DNA of 64,000 nucleotides, from the NCBI GenBank assembly GCA_965656085.1, contig CBFHJA010000005.1, positions 1 to 64,000 of the forward strand, read 5' to 3'. The position numbers and the translations under genes are program-made. Under the pieces are notes generated by a model. That model saw only the letters and a list, made by a program, of their open reading frames with translations. It did not search any database and was not told the DNA's origin. Below are positions 7,649 through 17,051 of this stretch, piece by piece (the stretch's first letter is position 1; every line of letters begins with the position of its first letter). The DNA is from Aliishimia sp965656085. Its GTDB lineage: Bacteria > Pseudomonadota > Alphaproteobacteria > Rhodobacterales > Rhodobacteraceae.

Positions 7649-9943
7649 TTATCCTTCCTGCTGCTCCGCCACATCGGATCCCAATGGCAGGCGGATGACC
7701 GCCATGGCCCCGAAATGGTCTTCTTCTGCGGCAAACACCGGCGCGTCTTCCAGCGCCAGATGCCCGCCATGCTCCTCGATGATCTTCTTGACGATGGGCA
7801 GGCCAAGGCCGGTCCCCTCGCTGCGGGTGGTCACGTAAGGCTCGAACAGCCGCGCCCGGTCCTCGGGCAAGCCGATGCCGTTATCAGCGATGGTGATCCG
7901 GGCCGAGCCCATATCCTCGGTCAGCGTGACGTCAATGCGGGGCGCAAAGCCCTCCGGCGCGTCACCGCTTTCGCGATAGCTTTCAATGGCTTCCCCGGCG
8001 TTCTTGATGAGGTTCGTGAGGGCCTGACTGATCATGGTGGCATCGAGATCCGCCGTCATCGGATGGTTCGGCAGGGTCGCGTGGATCTCCACCCCGGGCT
8101 GGCCTTGCCGTTGCAAGAGCACCGCATCCTCGACCAGCGCGACGATATCCTGCGGCGCGCGCTCGGGCTCCGGCATCCGGGCGAATTTCGAAAACTCGTC
8201 CACGATGCGGCGCAGATCGCCGGTCTGGCGGACGATCACGTCGGTCATCTGTTCGAGCCGTTCGGCCTCGTCCTCGCCCACCAGCGGCGCATATTTGCGC
8301 TTGATCCGCTCGGCAGAGAGCTGGATTGGCGTCAGCGGATTCTTGATCTCATGGGCGATGCGCCGGGCCACGTCGCCCCACGCCGCCATGCGCTGCGCCG
8401 ACACGAGGTCGGTCACATCGTCGAAGGCCACCACGTAGCCTTCGAGCCGGTTATCCTCGCTGCGCCGTTCGGACATGCGCACCAGAAGATTCTCCAGCCG
8501 CCCCTGCCGCGTCACCTTGATCTCGCGCTGCGCGACCTGCGTGCGGCCTCCGCGCAATGCCTCGAAGAGCGGGCCGAATTCCGGGATCGCAACCGGCAGC
8601 AACAAGGCCTGTCCGGACTCGTTCGGGTTCCAGTCCAGCAGGCGCTCGGCAGAGCGGTTCACGAAGGCCACCCGGCCCTCGGGATCGAGCCCCACAACCC
8701 CGGAGGTCACCGAGGTCAGCACCGAATCAAACAGCCGCCGCCGGCGTTCGATCTGGCGAGTATTGTCGAGCAACGCGTCGCGCTGGCCCTTGAGTTGCAG
8801 CGTCATCTGGTTGAAATAGCGCCCCAGCATGGCGATCTCGTCATCGCCCTGCTCTTCGCGCACCCGCACGTCGAGATCGCCCGCGCCGACACGCTGCGCC
8901 GCGCCGGTCAGCCGGCCCACGGGCCCCGACAGGCGCTCGGCGAACCACAGCCCGAGCCAGATCGCCGCGAGGATCAGGATCACCGCGAAGCCCAGATAGA
9001 GCAGACCGAACTCGAACAGCACCCGGCCCCGGTCGCGTTCGAGCTGATGGTAGAGCAGCGCGGTCTCCTGCGTGTTGTCGAGCAGCGACAGGATCTCGCC
9101 ATCCACGTTGCGGCTCACATAGAGATACCGGTCGAGAAAGGAATTCAGCCGCACCAATGCGCGGAACTCGTTGTTGGGCCAATCCTCGATGATCACCACG
9201 CCCTCGGCATCCACCGCGGCGATGTCCTCGGCGGAGGGCTTTTCGTAGTTGAACAGATACGAGCCCTCGCCGCGCGCGCGGATCTGCCCGGTGCCGTCAA
9301 TGAGATACGCCTCGGGCAAGCCGCGCTGGATCGCCGCCTGTCCCTGTGCCAGCAACTCGCCATCGGAGATGAAGATATCGAAGCGGCGCGCGTCTTCTAA
9401 AGCCCGGGCCAGATCGCGGGCATCCTCGGCAAGATCTTCGCGCTGTTCGGTCTCATAGGCCTCCGCCGCCGCGAGCGAGGCGCCGACCACATCGCTCACC
9501 CGGTCCGAGAACCAGCCTTCGAGCCCGACATTCACCGTCAGCCCGGCAAAGACCGCGACGGTCACGGTGGGGATCAGGGCGAGCAAGGCAAACACGCCCG
9601 TCAGGCGCAGGTGGAGGCGCGAGCCCGCCGATTTGGCGCGCCGCGCGGCGATCAGGCGGGCCACAGAGCCCAGCACCAGCGTGGCAACAACGAGGATATA
9701 GACCAGATCGGCCAGCAACACGAGGCGCAGCGCCGGATCCGACCCGCCCTGATCGAGCGGGCCGAGCACGAGGAAGGTCGCCAGCGCGAGGATCGGGCCA
9801 AGGATCACCAGCCCGAACGTCACCGCGTTGCGCACCCGCCGTGTGCGCCACAGCCGGTCGAGCGTGATCCAACGCGAGTGCCGTGTCTGGACTGCCACCA
9901 GAGCCTCACTTCTTGATGTGGCCCCTGAAGGACCAACCGCCAT
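7649..9943 (-). CDS. ntrY: Nitrogen regulation sensor histidine kinase NtrY
   Basis: A 764-residue membrane histidine kinase, partner of NtrX. Three hydrophobic segments lie in the first 130 residues, then a periplasmic region of about 200 residues, then a further membrane segment (near 310-335) leading into a HAMP domain, a PAS domain and the catalytic core with the H-box AHEIKNPLTP, an NLIKNAGEA N-box and glycine-rich DNGIGLP/GTGLGL boxes. Length and topology match NtrY. It is 54 bp downstream of ntrC and almost abuts ntrX. Confidence 0.94.
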   Translation of the reverse strand: MAVGPSGATSRSEALVAVQTRHSRWITLDRLWRTRRVRNAVTFGLVILGPILALATFLVLGPLDQGGSDPALRLVLLADLVYILVVATLVLGSVARLIAARRAKSAGSRLHLRLTGVFALLALIPTVTVAVFAGLTVNVGLEGWFSDRVSDVVGASLAAAEAYETEQREDLAEDARDLARALEDARRFDIFISDGELLAQGQAAIQRGLPEAYLIDGTGQIRARGEGSYLFNYEKPSAEDIAAVDAEGVVIIEDWPNNEFRALVRLNSFLDRYLYVSRNVDGEILSLLDNTQETALLYHQLERDRGRVLFEFGLLYLGFAVILILAAIWLGLWFAERLSGPVGRLTGAAQRVGAGDLDVRVREEQGDDEIAMLGRYFNQMTLQLKGQRDALLDNTRQIERRRRLFDSVLTSVTSGVVGLDPEGRVAFVNRSAERLLDWNPNESGQALLLPVAIPEFGPLFEALRGGRTQVAQREIKVTRQGRLENLLVRMSERRSEDNRLEGYVVAFDDVTDLVSAQRMAAWGDVARRIAHEIKNPLTPIQLSAERIKRKYAPLVGEDEAERLEQMTDVIVRQTGDLRRIVDEFSKFARMPEPERAPQDIVALVEDAVLLQRQGQPGVEIHATLPNHPMTADLDATMISQALTNLIKNAGEAIESYRESGDAPEGFAPRIDVTLTEDMGSARITIADNGIGLPEDRARLFEPYVTTRSEGTGLGLPIVKKIIEEHGGHLALEDAPVFAAEEDHFGAMAVIRLPLGSDVAEQQEG

Positions 9944-9997
9944 ATCTCGTGATCTTTTTCGGAGTGTCCCCCGAATGCCACGGTTCCTGTGGCGGTT

Positions 9998-11380
9998 TTA
10001 CATCAATTTGCGGCGCCGTGTCACCTGAATATCGAGATCCGTGATCTTCTTGCGCAAAGTATTGCGATTGATTCCCAGCAAATCCGCGCATTTAGCCTGA
10101 TTTCCGCCCGTGGCTTCGAGAGCGATTTCGATCAGCGGCAGCTCCACTTCCTTGAGAATCCGCGTGTAGAGCCCCGCCGGGGGCAGCATGTTGCCATGTA
10201 AATCGAAGTAGCGCCGCAGATGCCGCTCCACCGACGCGCCGAGCTTTTCGGAGGTCGCCGCCGCGCCGCGCATCGGCTCAAGCTCGGGCTGGCTGCCCAG
10301 CACCTGCTCGACCTCGCTGGCGGTGATCTCCGCCGCGCGGGAGGTCAGCGAGAGGCGGCGCAGGGCGTTTTCAAGCTGGCGGACATTGCCCGGCCACGAG
10401 TAATTGCGCAGGATCTCGCTCGCCGCGCCCGACAGATGCCGCAGCGCCCCGCCCGCCTTCTCGGCCTTTTGCAGGAAATGCTCCGACAGCAGCGCGATAT
10501 CATCCACCCGTTCGCGCAACGAGGGCACCGACAAAGTCGCGCCGGAAAGGCGATAGAACAGGTCCTTGCGCACCTGCCCCGCCTCCATCGCTTGCGTCAG
10601 GTCGGTCTGGCTGGTGGCGAGAAAGCGCGGGGAATACTCGCCCGGCGTGTCCATCATCTGGACGATGCGGGCCTGCACCTCCATCGGAAAATCGCCGATC
10701 TCCTCGATCAGCAACGTGCCGCCCTTGGCGCGGGCCAGAAGCCGCGCAGGGCCTTCGAGCGAGGACAGGTCCGAGGCGGTGACGGTGACGAAGGGCAGCG
10801 TGCGGCGGTCTGAGAAGTCGTGAATGGCGCGTGCGATCAGGGACTTGCCCGTGCCGCTCTCGCCCCAGATCAGCACCGGCAAATCGGTGTTCATCACCCG
10901 TGCCACCACCCGGTAGAGCGCCTGCATCACCGCCGTGCGGCCCACCAGTGGCAACTCCTCGGGCCGGTCCTCGATCTCCTCGGCGCTCGGCTGATCGGAA
11001 TTGCGCCGCGCATTCTGGGACTGCTCCAGCGCCCGCGCCGTGCGTTTCATCAGGTCGGGCAGGTCAAACGGCTTGGGCAAATAATCATAAGCCTCCGCCT
11101 CCGCCGCCTGAATCGCCGTCATGATCGTGTTCTGCGCCGAGATCACGATCACCGGCAGGCCGGGGCGGTCTTCGGCGATCTTCGGCAGCATCTCCAGCCC
11201 GTTGCCGTCGGGCATCATCACATCCGAGATCACCACATCGCCCTTCCCTTCGGCCACCCAGCGCATCAGCGTGGTGAGCGACGAGGTCGCATGGACCCGG
11301 CATCCGGCGCGGGTCAGCGCCTGCGTGAGTACGGTGCGAATGGTGCGGTCGTCATCTGCGACGAGGACTGTTCCGTCCAT
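9998..11380 (-). CDS. ntrC: Nitrogen regulation response regulator NtrC, lacking GAFTGA
   Basis: A 460-residue response regulator controlled by NtrB. The receiver domain has phospho-acceptor Asp53 (ISDVMMP). The AAA+ domain has Walker A GESGTGKS (173-180) and Walker B LLIEEIGD (about 223-230). Between them, where sigma-54-dependent NtrC carries GAFTGA, the sequence is SDLSSLEGPARLLARAKGG, a clear loss of the contact loop. The C-terminal Fis-type helix-turn-helix (NQAKCADLLGINRNTLRKK) is intact. The same loss is known in Rhodobacter capsulatus NtrC, which activates sigma-70 RNA polymerase. Confidence 0.94.
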   Translation of the reverse strand: MDGTVLVADDDRTIRTVLTQALTRAGCRVHATSSLTTLMRWVAEGKGDVVISDVMMPDGNGLEMLPKIAEDRPGLPVIVISAQNTIMTAIQAAEAEAYDYLPKPFDLPDLMKRTARALEQSQNARRNSDQPSAEEIEDRPEELPLVGRTAVMQALYRVVARVMNTDLPVLIWGESGTGKSLIARAIHDFSDRRTLPFVTVTASDLSSLEGPARLLARAKGGTLLIEEIGDFPMEVQARIVQMMDTPGEYSPRFLATSQTDLTQAMEAGQVRKDLFYRLSGATLSVPSLRERVDDIALLSEHFLQKAEKAGGALRHLSGAASEILRNYSWPGNVRQLENALRRLSLTSRAAEITASEVEQVLGSQPELEPMRGAAATSEKLGASVERHLRRYFDLHGNMLPPAGLYTRILKEVELPLIEIALEATGGNQAKCADLLGINRNTLRKKITDLDIQVTRRRKLM

Positions 11381-11392
11381 GAGTGTCTCCCT

Positions 11393-12460
11393 TTAGGCCC
11401 GCCGCTCGATCACGCGCGGCAGCGAAATGCGAAATACGGTGCGCCCCGGCACCGAGGAGACGGAAATCCATCCGTCATGATCCGAGATGATCTTCGACAC
11501 CAACGCGAGGCCAAGGCCGGTGCCGTTCTCCTTACCTGAGACAAACGGGTCAAAAATGTCGTCCTTGATGTCGGGCGGCAGGCCCGGGCCATCGTCGATG
11601 ATCTCGATCTGCAAGGGCAGCGACTGGCCCGACCCGTCCGAGCGGCGCAGGCGGAAGCTGTGCTCGAAGAAGGTGTGCAGGGTGATCTTGCCGCCGCCGT
11701 TCCCCGCCGCTTCGCTCGCATTCTTCAAGAGGTTCAGGACCACTTGCAGGAGTTGGTCGGGATCGCCGCACGCCAATGGCAGCGACGGGTCGTAATTCTC
11801 CTCGATCTTCATCTGCGCGCCGAAGCCCAGAAGCGCCGAGCGCCGGGCGCGGTCGAGCACGTCATGCAGGTTCACCGGCTGCAAATCAGGTGGCGAGAGG
11901 TTGCCAAACTGCTCCACCTGTTCGAGCAATTTCACGATCCGGCGGCTTTCCTCGACAATGAGATCGGTCAGTTCGAGATCCTCGGGTTTGAGGTTCATGC
12001 TCAGAAGCTGCGCGGCCCCGGTGATGCCCGCGAGCGGGTTCTTGATCTCATGGGCCAGCATTTCGGCCATGCCGATGGCCGATTGCGCCGCCGATTTGAC
12101 CGAGTGCAACTGCGTGAAGCGCCCGGCCAACTCGCGCGGGCTGATAATCATCAGCATATGGCCCGGCGCGCCCACCATAGGGGCGATCTGCAGCCCGCAT
12201 TGCATTGGCGCACGGTCGCCCGTGCCGATATCCACATCGTTCACGAAGAGCGGTGTGCCATTCTCTCTCGCGCGCTCGAACGCCTCTTCGAGCGGGGCGT
12301 CGATGGCGACCTTGTCCCAGATCGGGCGTCCACGCAGGGTCTTGGCGGAGGTGTTGAAAAACCCCTCGGCGGCTGAGTTGATGTCCACGATCTCGTTCTC
12401 GGTGCCGATCTGCATCGCCGGGACCGGCAGGGACGCCCAGAGGTCGATCTCGCCGCTCAT
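11393..12460 (-). CDS. ntrB: Nitrogen regulation histidine kinase NtrB
   Basis: A 355-residue cytosolic histidine kinase/phosphatase that responds to PII protein and controls NtrC. An N-terminal PAS domain is followed by the H-box LAHEIKNPLAG (His137), the N-box NLLKNASEA, and glycine boxes DDGPGLP and GTGLGLALV. No membrane segments are present. Its ATG immediately follows the dusB stop codon, and ntrC starts 12 bp downstream, so dusB-ntrB-ntrC is one operon, the arrangement known in other alphaproteobacteria (nifR3-ntrB-ntrC). Confidence 0.95.
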   Translation of the reverse strand: MSGEIDLWASLPVPAMQIGTENEIVDINSAAEGFFNTSAKTLRGRPIWDKVAIDAPLEEAFERARENGTPLFVNDVDIGTGDRAPMQCGLQIAPMVGAPGHMLMIISPRELAGRFTQLHSVKSAAQSAIGMAEMLAHEIKNPLAGITGAAQLLSMNLKPEDLELTDLIVEESRRIVKLLEQVEQFGNLSPPDLQPVNLHDVLDRARRSALLGFGAQMKIEENYDPSLPLACGDPDQLLQVVLNLLKNASEAAGNGGGKITLHTFFEHSFRLRRSDGSGQSLPLQIEIIDDGPGLPPDIKDDIFDPFVSGKENGTGLGLALVSKIISDHDGWISVSSVPGRTVFRISLPRVIERRA

Positions 12461-13474
12461 TCAGGCCACCACCGCAAGAGCCGGTGCGGGCGCCGCACCG
12501 AAGGCCTGCCCGAGCGCGCGGAACACCTCAGCGGGGTCAGTGGCCGTGAGGATTTCCTTGCGCAGCGCGGTGGGCGTTCCGGCGTGATCCATGTACCAGC
12601 CCAAGTGTTTGCGGGCCACGCGCGTGCCCACATGGGTGCCGTAAAAGCCCAGAATCGCGTCGTAATGGCCAGCCACCAGATCGGCCAGCGCCCGTCCTTG
12701 CGGCACCGTCGGCGCAGGCGTGCCAAACAGATCATGAGCGATCTGCGCCAGCAGCCACGGGCGGCCCTGCGCGCCGCGCCCGACCATCACGCCATCCGCG
12801 CCCGAGCGGTCCAGTGCGCGGCGGGCTGTGAGCGTGTCGGTGATATCGCCATTGGCCAGAACCGGGACCCTCACCGCTTCCTTGATCGCCGCGATCTTCG
12901 TCCAGTCGGCGCGTCCTTTGTAGAACTGGCAGCGGGTGCGGCCATGGATGGTGAGCATCTGCACCCCGGCGGCCTCGGCGCGGCGCGCGAGATCGGCAGC
13001 GTTGAGGCAGCCCTCGTTCCAGCCCAGCCGGGTCTTGAGCGTGACCGGCACGTCCACCGCGCCCACCACCGCGTCGATCAGCGTGAGCGCGTGGTCGAGA
13101 TCGCGCAGCAGCGCCGCACCGGAATAGCCATTTGTGACCTTCTTGGCCGGACAGCCCATGTTGATGTCGATGACCCGCGCGCCCTGATCCGCCACCATGC
13201 GCGCAGCCTCGGCCATCGGCGCCGCCTCGCGCCCGGCCAGCTGTACAGAGGAGCCCTCGACGCCAAGCGCCAGTTCTGCCTTCTCGCGGGTGCCAATGCG
13301 GGCGTTGAGCATGTCGGTGCTCGCGACCATCTCGGAGACCACCAGCCCCGCGCCGAAGCTCGCCACCAGAGAGCGGAACGGCAGATCGGTGATCCCCGCC
13401 ATCGGCGCAAGCGCGATGGGCGGGGCGAGGCTCAGGGGGCCGAGGGGAATATCGGGGCAGGTTGCGCGCGTCAT
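12461..13474 (-). CDS. dusB: tRNA-dihydrouridine synthase (DusB/NifR3 family)
   Basis: A 337-residue FMN-dependent enzyme that reduces uridines in tRNA. The TIM-barrel begins with LAPMAGITDLPFR. The catalytic-cysteine region reads NMGCPAKKV, followed by the tRNA/FMN-binding KTRLGW and the HGRTR motif. This is the first gene of the operon with ntrBC and is divergent from ispDF across 139 bp, which should hold promoters for both directions. Confidence 0.95.
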   Translation of the reverse strand: MTRATCPDIPLGPLSLAPPIALAPMAGITDLPFRSLVASFGAGLVVSEMVASTDMLNARIGTREKAELALGVEGSSVQLAGREAAPMAEAARMVADQGARVIDINMGCPAKKVTNGYSGAALLRDLDHALTLIDAVVGAVDVPVTLKTRLGWNEGCLNAADLARRAEAAGVQMLTIHGRTRCQFYKGRADWTKIAAIKEAVRVPVLANGDITDTLTARRALDRSGADGVMVGRGAQGRPWLLAQIAHDLFGTPAPTVPQGRALADLVAGHYDAILGFYGTHVGTRVARKHLGWYMDHAGTPTALRKEILTATDPAEVFRALGQAFGAAPAPALAVVA

Positions 13475-13613
13475 GCGCTTTGACTAGCGACCGCCCGGCC
13501 CCTGTTCAATCCATCGCCGGGCCAAAGGGGCCAATTTGCAAGCATTCGCCCATTTCTTAGGCAGCTCAACTTGCGCGATTGCGCCAAGATGCACATCCGC
13601 CTAGAGAAATCGC

Positions 13614-14762
13614 ATGATGCAAACAGCAGATACCGTTGCGCTCATCGTCGCGGCCGGGCGCGGCACGCGGGCCGGGGGCGACCAGCCCAAGCAATGGCAG
13701 CCCGTCGCCGGCAAGCCCGTCATCGCCCATACGCTGGCGCGTTTCGCCACCCATTCCCGCATCGCCCGGATCGTGCTCGTGCTCCATGCCGACGATCTGG
13801 CGCGCGGCGCGGATTTGATCCCTGCCCCGGACGTGATCGTCGCGGGCGGGGCCGACCGGGCCGCCTCGGTGCAAGCCGGGCTTCGCGCCGCCGAGGGGAC
13901 GGGTTTGCCCTATGTGCTGATCCATGACGTCGCCCGGCCCTGTGTCACCGAGCAGATCATCAGCGATGTGATCGCCGCGCTGGCGGGTACGCCCGGCGCC
14001 GCGCCCGCCCTGCCCGTCACCGATGCGCTCTGGACCGGCGAGGACGCCCGCGTGACCGGCACGCAAGACCGCACCGGGCTCTACCGCGCGCAGACCCCGC
14101 AAGGCTTCCACCTGCCCGCCATCCTTGCCGCCCATGCCATGCACCCGGGCGGGGCGGCGGATGATGTGGAAGTCGCCCGCGCGGCGGGTCTTGAGGTCGC
14201 CATCGTTCCGGGCGATGAAGACAACCTGAAAATCACCCTGCCCGCCGATTTCGCGCGCGCGGAGAGCATCCTGAGGAGCGCCATGAAAATCCGCACTGGC
14301 AATGGTTTCGACGTCCACGCTTTCGGCCCCGGCGATCATGTGACGCTCTGCGGGGTGGACATACCCCATACCCATGGGCTCGTGGGCCATTCCGATGCCG
14401 ATGTGGCGATGCACACCGTGACCGACGCCATCTATGGCGCGCTCGCGATGGGCGATATCGGCCAACACTTCCCGCCTTCGGACCCGCAATGGAAGGGCGC
14501 GGCCTCGGATATCTTTCTGCGCCATGCGGTGGACCTCGCCGCCACGCAAGGATTCGAGATTTCCAACGTGGATTGCACTCTGATCTGCGAGACGCCCAAG
14601 ATCGGCCCTCATGCGCAGGCGATGCGGGTGAAGATGGCTGAGATCATGGGGATGGATGTGGCCGATATCTCCGTGAAGGCCACCACTTCCGAACGGCTCG
14701 GCTTCACCGGGCGCGGCGAAGGCATTGCCTGCCTTGCCACCTGCACGTTGGTGAGCCTGTGA
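13614..14762 (+). CDS. ispDF: Bifunctional IspD/IspF enzyme of the MEP isoprenoid pathway
   Basis: A 382-residue fusion catalysing two steps of isoprenoid precursor synthesis. Residues 1 to about 220 are the cytidylyltransferase IspD (AAGRGTRAGG nucleotide loop, PKQW). From about 224 (MKIRTGNGFDVHAF) comes the cyclodiphosphate synthase IspF, with the metal ligands D-x-H and H of GHSDADV. Such fusions are usual in alphaproteobacteria. Two consecutive ATGs (13614, 13617) could both serve as start. The stop codon overlaps the pgpA start (TGATG). Confidence 0.95.
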   Translation: MMQTADTVALIVAAGRGTRAGGDQPKQWQPVAGKPVIAHTLARFATHSRIARIVLVLHADDLARGADLIPAPDVIVAGGADRAASVQAGLRAAEGTGLPYVLIHDVARPCVTEQIISDVIAALAGTPGAAPALPVTDALWTGEDARVTGTQDRTGLYRAQTPQGFHLPAILAAHAMHPGGAADDVEVARAAGLEVAIVPGDEDNLKITLPADFARAESILRSAMKIRTGNGFDVHAFGPGDHVTLCGVDIPHTHGLVGHSDADVAMHTVTDAIYGALAMGDIGQHFPPSDPQWKGAASDIFLRHAVDLAATQGFEISNVDCTLICETPKIGPHAQAMRVKMAEIMGMDVADISVKATTSERLGFTGRGEGIACLATCTLVSL

Positions 14763-15262
14763 TGGATAGCCTCGCGCGTCTGATCGGCACGGTCGCCTAT
14801 GTCGGCCACCTGCGCCCCGCGCCCGGCACATGGGGCAGCCTGATCGCGCTCCCGTGGGGCTGGCTGTTGCACGTTCTGGGCGGGTTCCCGCTGCTGCTCG
14901 CCGGGCTCGTGATCGCCTTCGCGGGGGGCTGGTGGGCCACGCAGGTGATGACCGCGGGCAGCGACGATCACGACCCTTCGGAGATCGTGGTGGACGAGCT
15001 CGCCGGGCAATGGATCGCGCTCCTGCCGCTGTCGTATTCGGCCTGGGGCATGGGGATAGACATCCTGCGGCTTTGGCCCGGCTGGGTCGCGGCCTTCCTG
15101 CTCTTCCGGCTCTTCGACATCTGGAAGCCCGGCCCGGTGGGTTGGGCCGACCGGCGCGGGGATGCGCTCGGGGTGATGCTTGACGATGTGATCGCGGGGG
15201 TCTTCGCGGCGCTCGGTGTCGTTGCGCTGGCGGGTCTCGCGCACGGGGTGCTGGGTCTGTGA
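14762..15262 (+). CDS. pgpA: Phosphatidylglycerophosphatase A
   Basis: A 166-residue inner-membrane phosphatase converting phosphatidylglycerol phosphate to phosphatidylglycerol. It shows the family hallmarks PAPGTWGS near the N-terminus, EIVVDELAGQW in the middle and the closing FDIWKPGPVGWADR with GVMLDDVIAG, plus three or four hydrophobic segments. A GTG one codon upstream (14759) is possible, but the ATG overlapping the ispDF stop is preferred. Its own stop overlaps the GTG start of the next gene. Confidence 0.93.
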   Translation: MDSLARLIGTVAYVGHLRPAPGTWGSLIALPWGWLLHVLGGFPLLLAGLVIAFAGGWWATQVMTAGSDDHDPSEIVVDELAGQWIALLPLSYSAWGMGIDILRLWPGWVAAFLLFRLFDIWKPGPVGWADRRGDALGVMLDDVIAGVFAALGVVALAGLAHGVLGL

Positions 15263-15729
15263 GCGCTGCCGAGATCATCGCGCGCGCCACGCGGACCGGG
15301 CTAACCGTGACCACGGCAGAGAGTTGCACCGGTGGGATGGTGAGCGCGGCGCTCACCGATATCGCCGGGTCTTCCAACGCGTTCGAGCGCGGCTTTGTCA
15401 CCTATTCCAACGATGCCAAGACCGAGATGCTTGGCGTGTCGCCCGCCACCTTGGAGGCGCATGGGGCGGTCTCCGAGGAGGTCGCGCGGGAGATGGCCTT
15501 GGGGGCACTCCGGGCGGCGCGGGCCGATTTCGCGGTGTCGATCACCGGGATCGCGGGGCCGGGCGGGTCGGAATTCAAGCCCGAGGGGCGGGTCTGTTTC
15601 GGGCTCGCGTCCGCTTCGGGCGTTGAGAGCGAGACCGTGGAGTTCGGCGCGCTGGGGCGGGGCGCGGTGCGCACGGCGGCGCGGGATCATGCGCTCGGGC
15701 TTTTGTTGGCGGCGTTGGCTGCGAGGTGA
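15259..15729 (+). CDS. pncC: CinA C-terminal domain protein, nicotinamide-nucleotide amidase (PncC type)
   Basis: A 156-residue single-domain protein of the CinA-C family, which deamidates nicotinamide mononucleotide in pyridine nucleotide recycling. The signature TAESCTGGMVSAALTDIAGSS is at residues 18-38 and the second signature SITGIAGPGG near 95-104. It starts with GTG inside the pgpA stop (GTGA overlap), making ispDF-pgpA-pncC a tightly coupled operon. Confidence 0.92.
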   Translation: MSAAEIIARATRTGLTVTTAESCTGGMVSAALTDIAGSSNAFERGFVTYSNDAKTEMLGVSPATLEAHGAVSEEVAREMALGALRAARADFAVSITGIAGPGGSEFKPEGRVCFGLASASGVESETVEFGALGRGAVRTAARDHALGLLLAALAAR

Positions 15730-15738
15730 GCGCGGACT

Positions 15739-15789
15739 GGGGGGCCAGCCCCCCAAGACCCCCCGGGATATTTCCGGCCAAAGGAAAAC
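15739..15789. terminator. Convergent terminator plus 25-bp dispersed element
   Basis: A GGGGGG (15739-15744) and CCCCCC (15749-15754) stem closes on a 4-base loop just after the pncC stop. Immediately after it, 15765-15789 carries GGGATATTTCCGGCCAAAGG plus GAAAAC, which recurs almost unchanged in inverse orientation at 44808-44832 and in part at 25631-25650. It separates pncC from the convergent MmgE/PrpD gene. Confidence 0.5.
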
Positions 15790-15803
15790 AGCAGCGGCGG
15801 CTT

Positions 15804-17051
15804 TCAGAGCGGGCGTGTGATCAGGGCTTTGAGCGTGGGCAGATCATGGTCTGTCACCGCCTGCCAGAGGGCCGGTTCCGTTGCACCGAGAAGCGCGGCG
15901 CCCTTGGCGCGCAGGCGGTCGGTGCGGGCCTCCAAACTCAGGGGGGCGTTCAGGTCATGGGTCAGGATCTGGTCGCCGATCCGCACCTCAGTCGCGGTCT
16001 CCGAGATACGCTCATCGGCCTCCACGGTGATCTTCTGGCGCAACGCCACCAGCGCGGGATCGGCTGCAAGCGCGTCGGTGTAGCTGTCGAGCGCGGCGGT
16101 GCTGAGACCCCAGAGCGCCATCGCGGCGGTGTGACGGTAGCTGAACTTCGCCTCCAGCCCGGTCCGGGGCTCGGCGATGTTGCACACGCTGAGCCAACGG
16201 GGATGGGTGGTGATCTGGGCCGCGTTCGCGTTACCCTCATAGCCCGACAGCGCTTCGAGCATGGCGTGGAGCCCATGGCAGCAGGCGTGGAACTTGTGGC
16301 TGGCGGTCTCCATCAGCCATTCTGTTCCAAGCGTGTCGAAGGCGGTCAAATCACCCGCGCCGTGATGGGTGGGCCCGAAGCCCTGCGGGCCGTCGAGCCC
16401 TGCCCCGCGCGTGTCGAACCCGGCGCGGGCCAGCGTGGCCGCCTCAAGCCCGGTACGGGCGGCAAGGCCAGCGTGGTAGGGTTTACCCATCGTGCCGAAT
16501 TGCGACTTGAGCCCGGCCGCTTGCGTGGCGGCGACGCCGAATGCGGCTTCCATCTGGGCCTCCGTCAGCCCCATCAGGCGTCCGGCGGCAGCCGTGGCCC
16601 CGAACGCGCCGGCGGTGGCGGTCTGGTGAAACCCAGTCTGGTAGTGCCCGCGCCCGAGCCAGACGCCGATGCGGATCGACACCTCCGCGCCGATCAGCGC
16701 GGCCTCCACGAGGGCCGCGCTGGTCTCTGCGGCGGCCAGCGCCGCCGGGATCACAGCGACAGATGGGTGGCCGATATGGGCGAAATGCGTGTCGTCATAA
16801 TCCAGCGCGTGGCTGGTGGCGCCGTTGATCAGCGCGGCATCGGCGCGTGCGTAGCCCTCCGTACTGCCAAAAACCGGCACTCCCTCGGGTTGCACAGGTT
16901 TCGCACCGCGCAGGATGCGGGCGACCGGCTCCCCGGCCCCGGCCATTCCGCAGGCGGCCCAGTCATAGAGCGACAGGCGCATGATCCGCAGCGCGTCCTC
17001 ACTGGGCGCGGCGTTCAGAGCGAAACGGGCGAGATCACGCGCAAGGCTCAT
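15804..17051 (-). CDS. MmgE/PrpD family protein
   Basis: A 415-residue cytosolic protein of the family containing 2-methylcitrate dehydratase PrpD, MmgE and cis-aconitate decarboxylase. The motif GATSHALDYDDTH near residue 80 is characteristic. The substrate cannot be told from sequence, and there are no methylcitrate-cycle neighbours, so PrpD activity itself is not supported. The frame continues far upstream into the neighbouring gene. The ATG at 17051 (MSLARDLARFAL), with GGAG upstream, overlaps the stop of the COQ10-like gene by 4 bp, so the two are co-transcribed. Confidence 0.85.
   Translation of the reverse strand: MSLARDLARFALNAAPSEDALRIMRLSLYDWAACGMAGAGEPVARILRGAKPVQPEGVPVFGSTEGYARADAALINGATSHALDYDDTHFAHIGHPSVAVIPAALAAAETSAALVEAALIGAEVSIRIGVWLGRGHYQTGFHQTATAGAFGATAAAGRLMGLTEAQMEAAFGVAATQAAGLKSQFGTMGKPYHAGLAARTGLEAATLARAGFDTRGAGLDGPQGFGPTHHGAGDLTAFDTLGTEWLMETASHKFHACCHGLHAMLEALSGYEGNANAAQITTHPRWLSVCNIAEPRTGLEAKFSYRHTAAMALWGLSTAALDSYTDALAADPALVALRQKITVEADERISETATEVRIGDQILTHDLNAPLSLEARTDRLRAKGAALLGATEPALWQAVTDHDLPTLKALITRPL

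Noticed and set aside
7646..9400. A 584-codon plus-strand frame across ntrY
   Set aside because: Antisense to a clear histidine kinase with H, N and G boxes.
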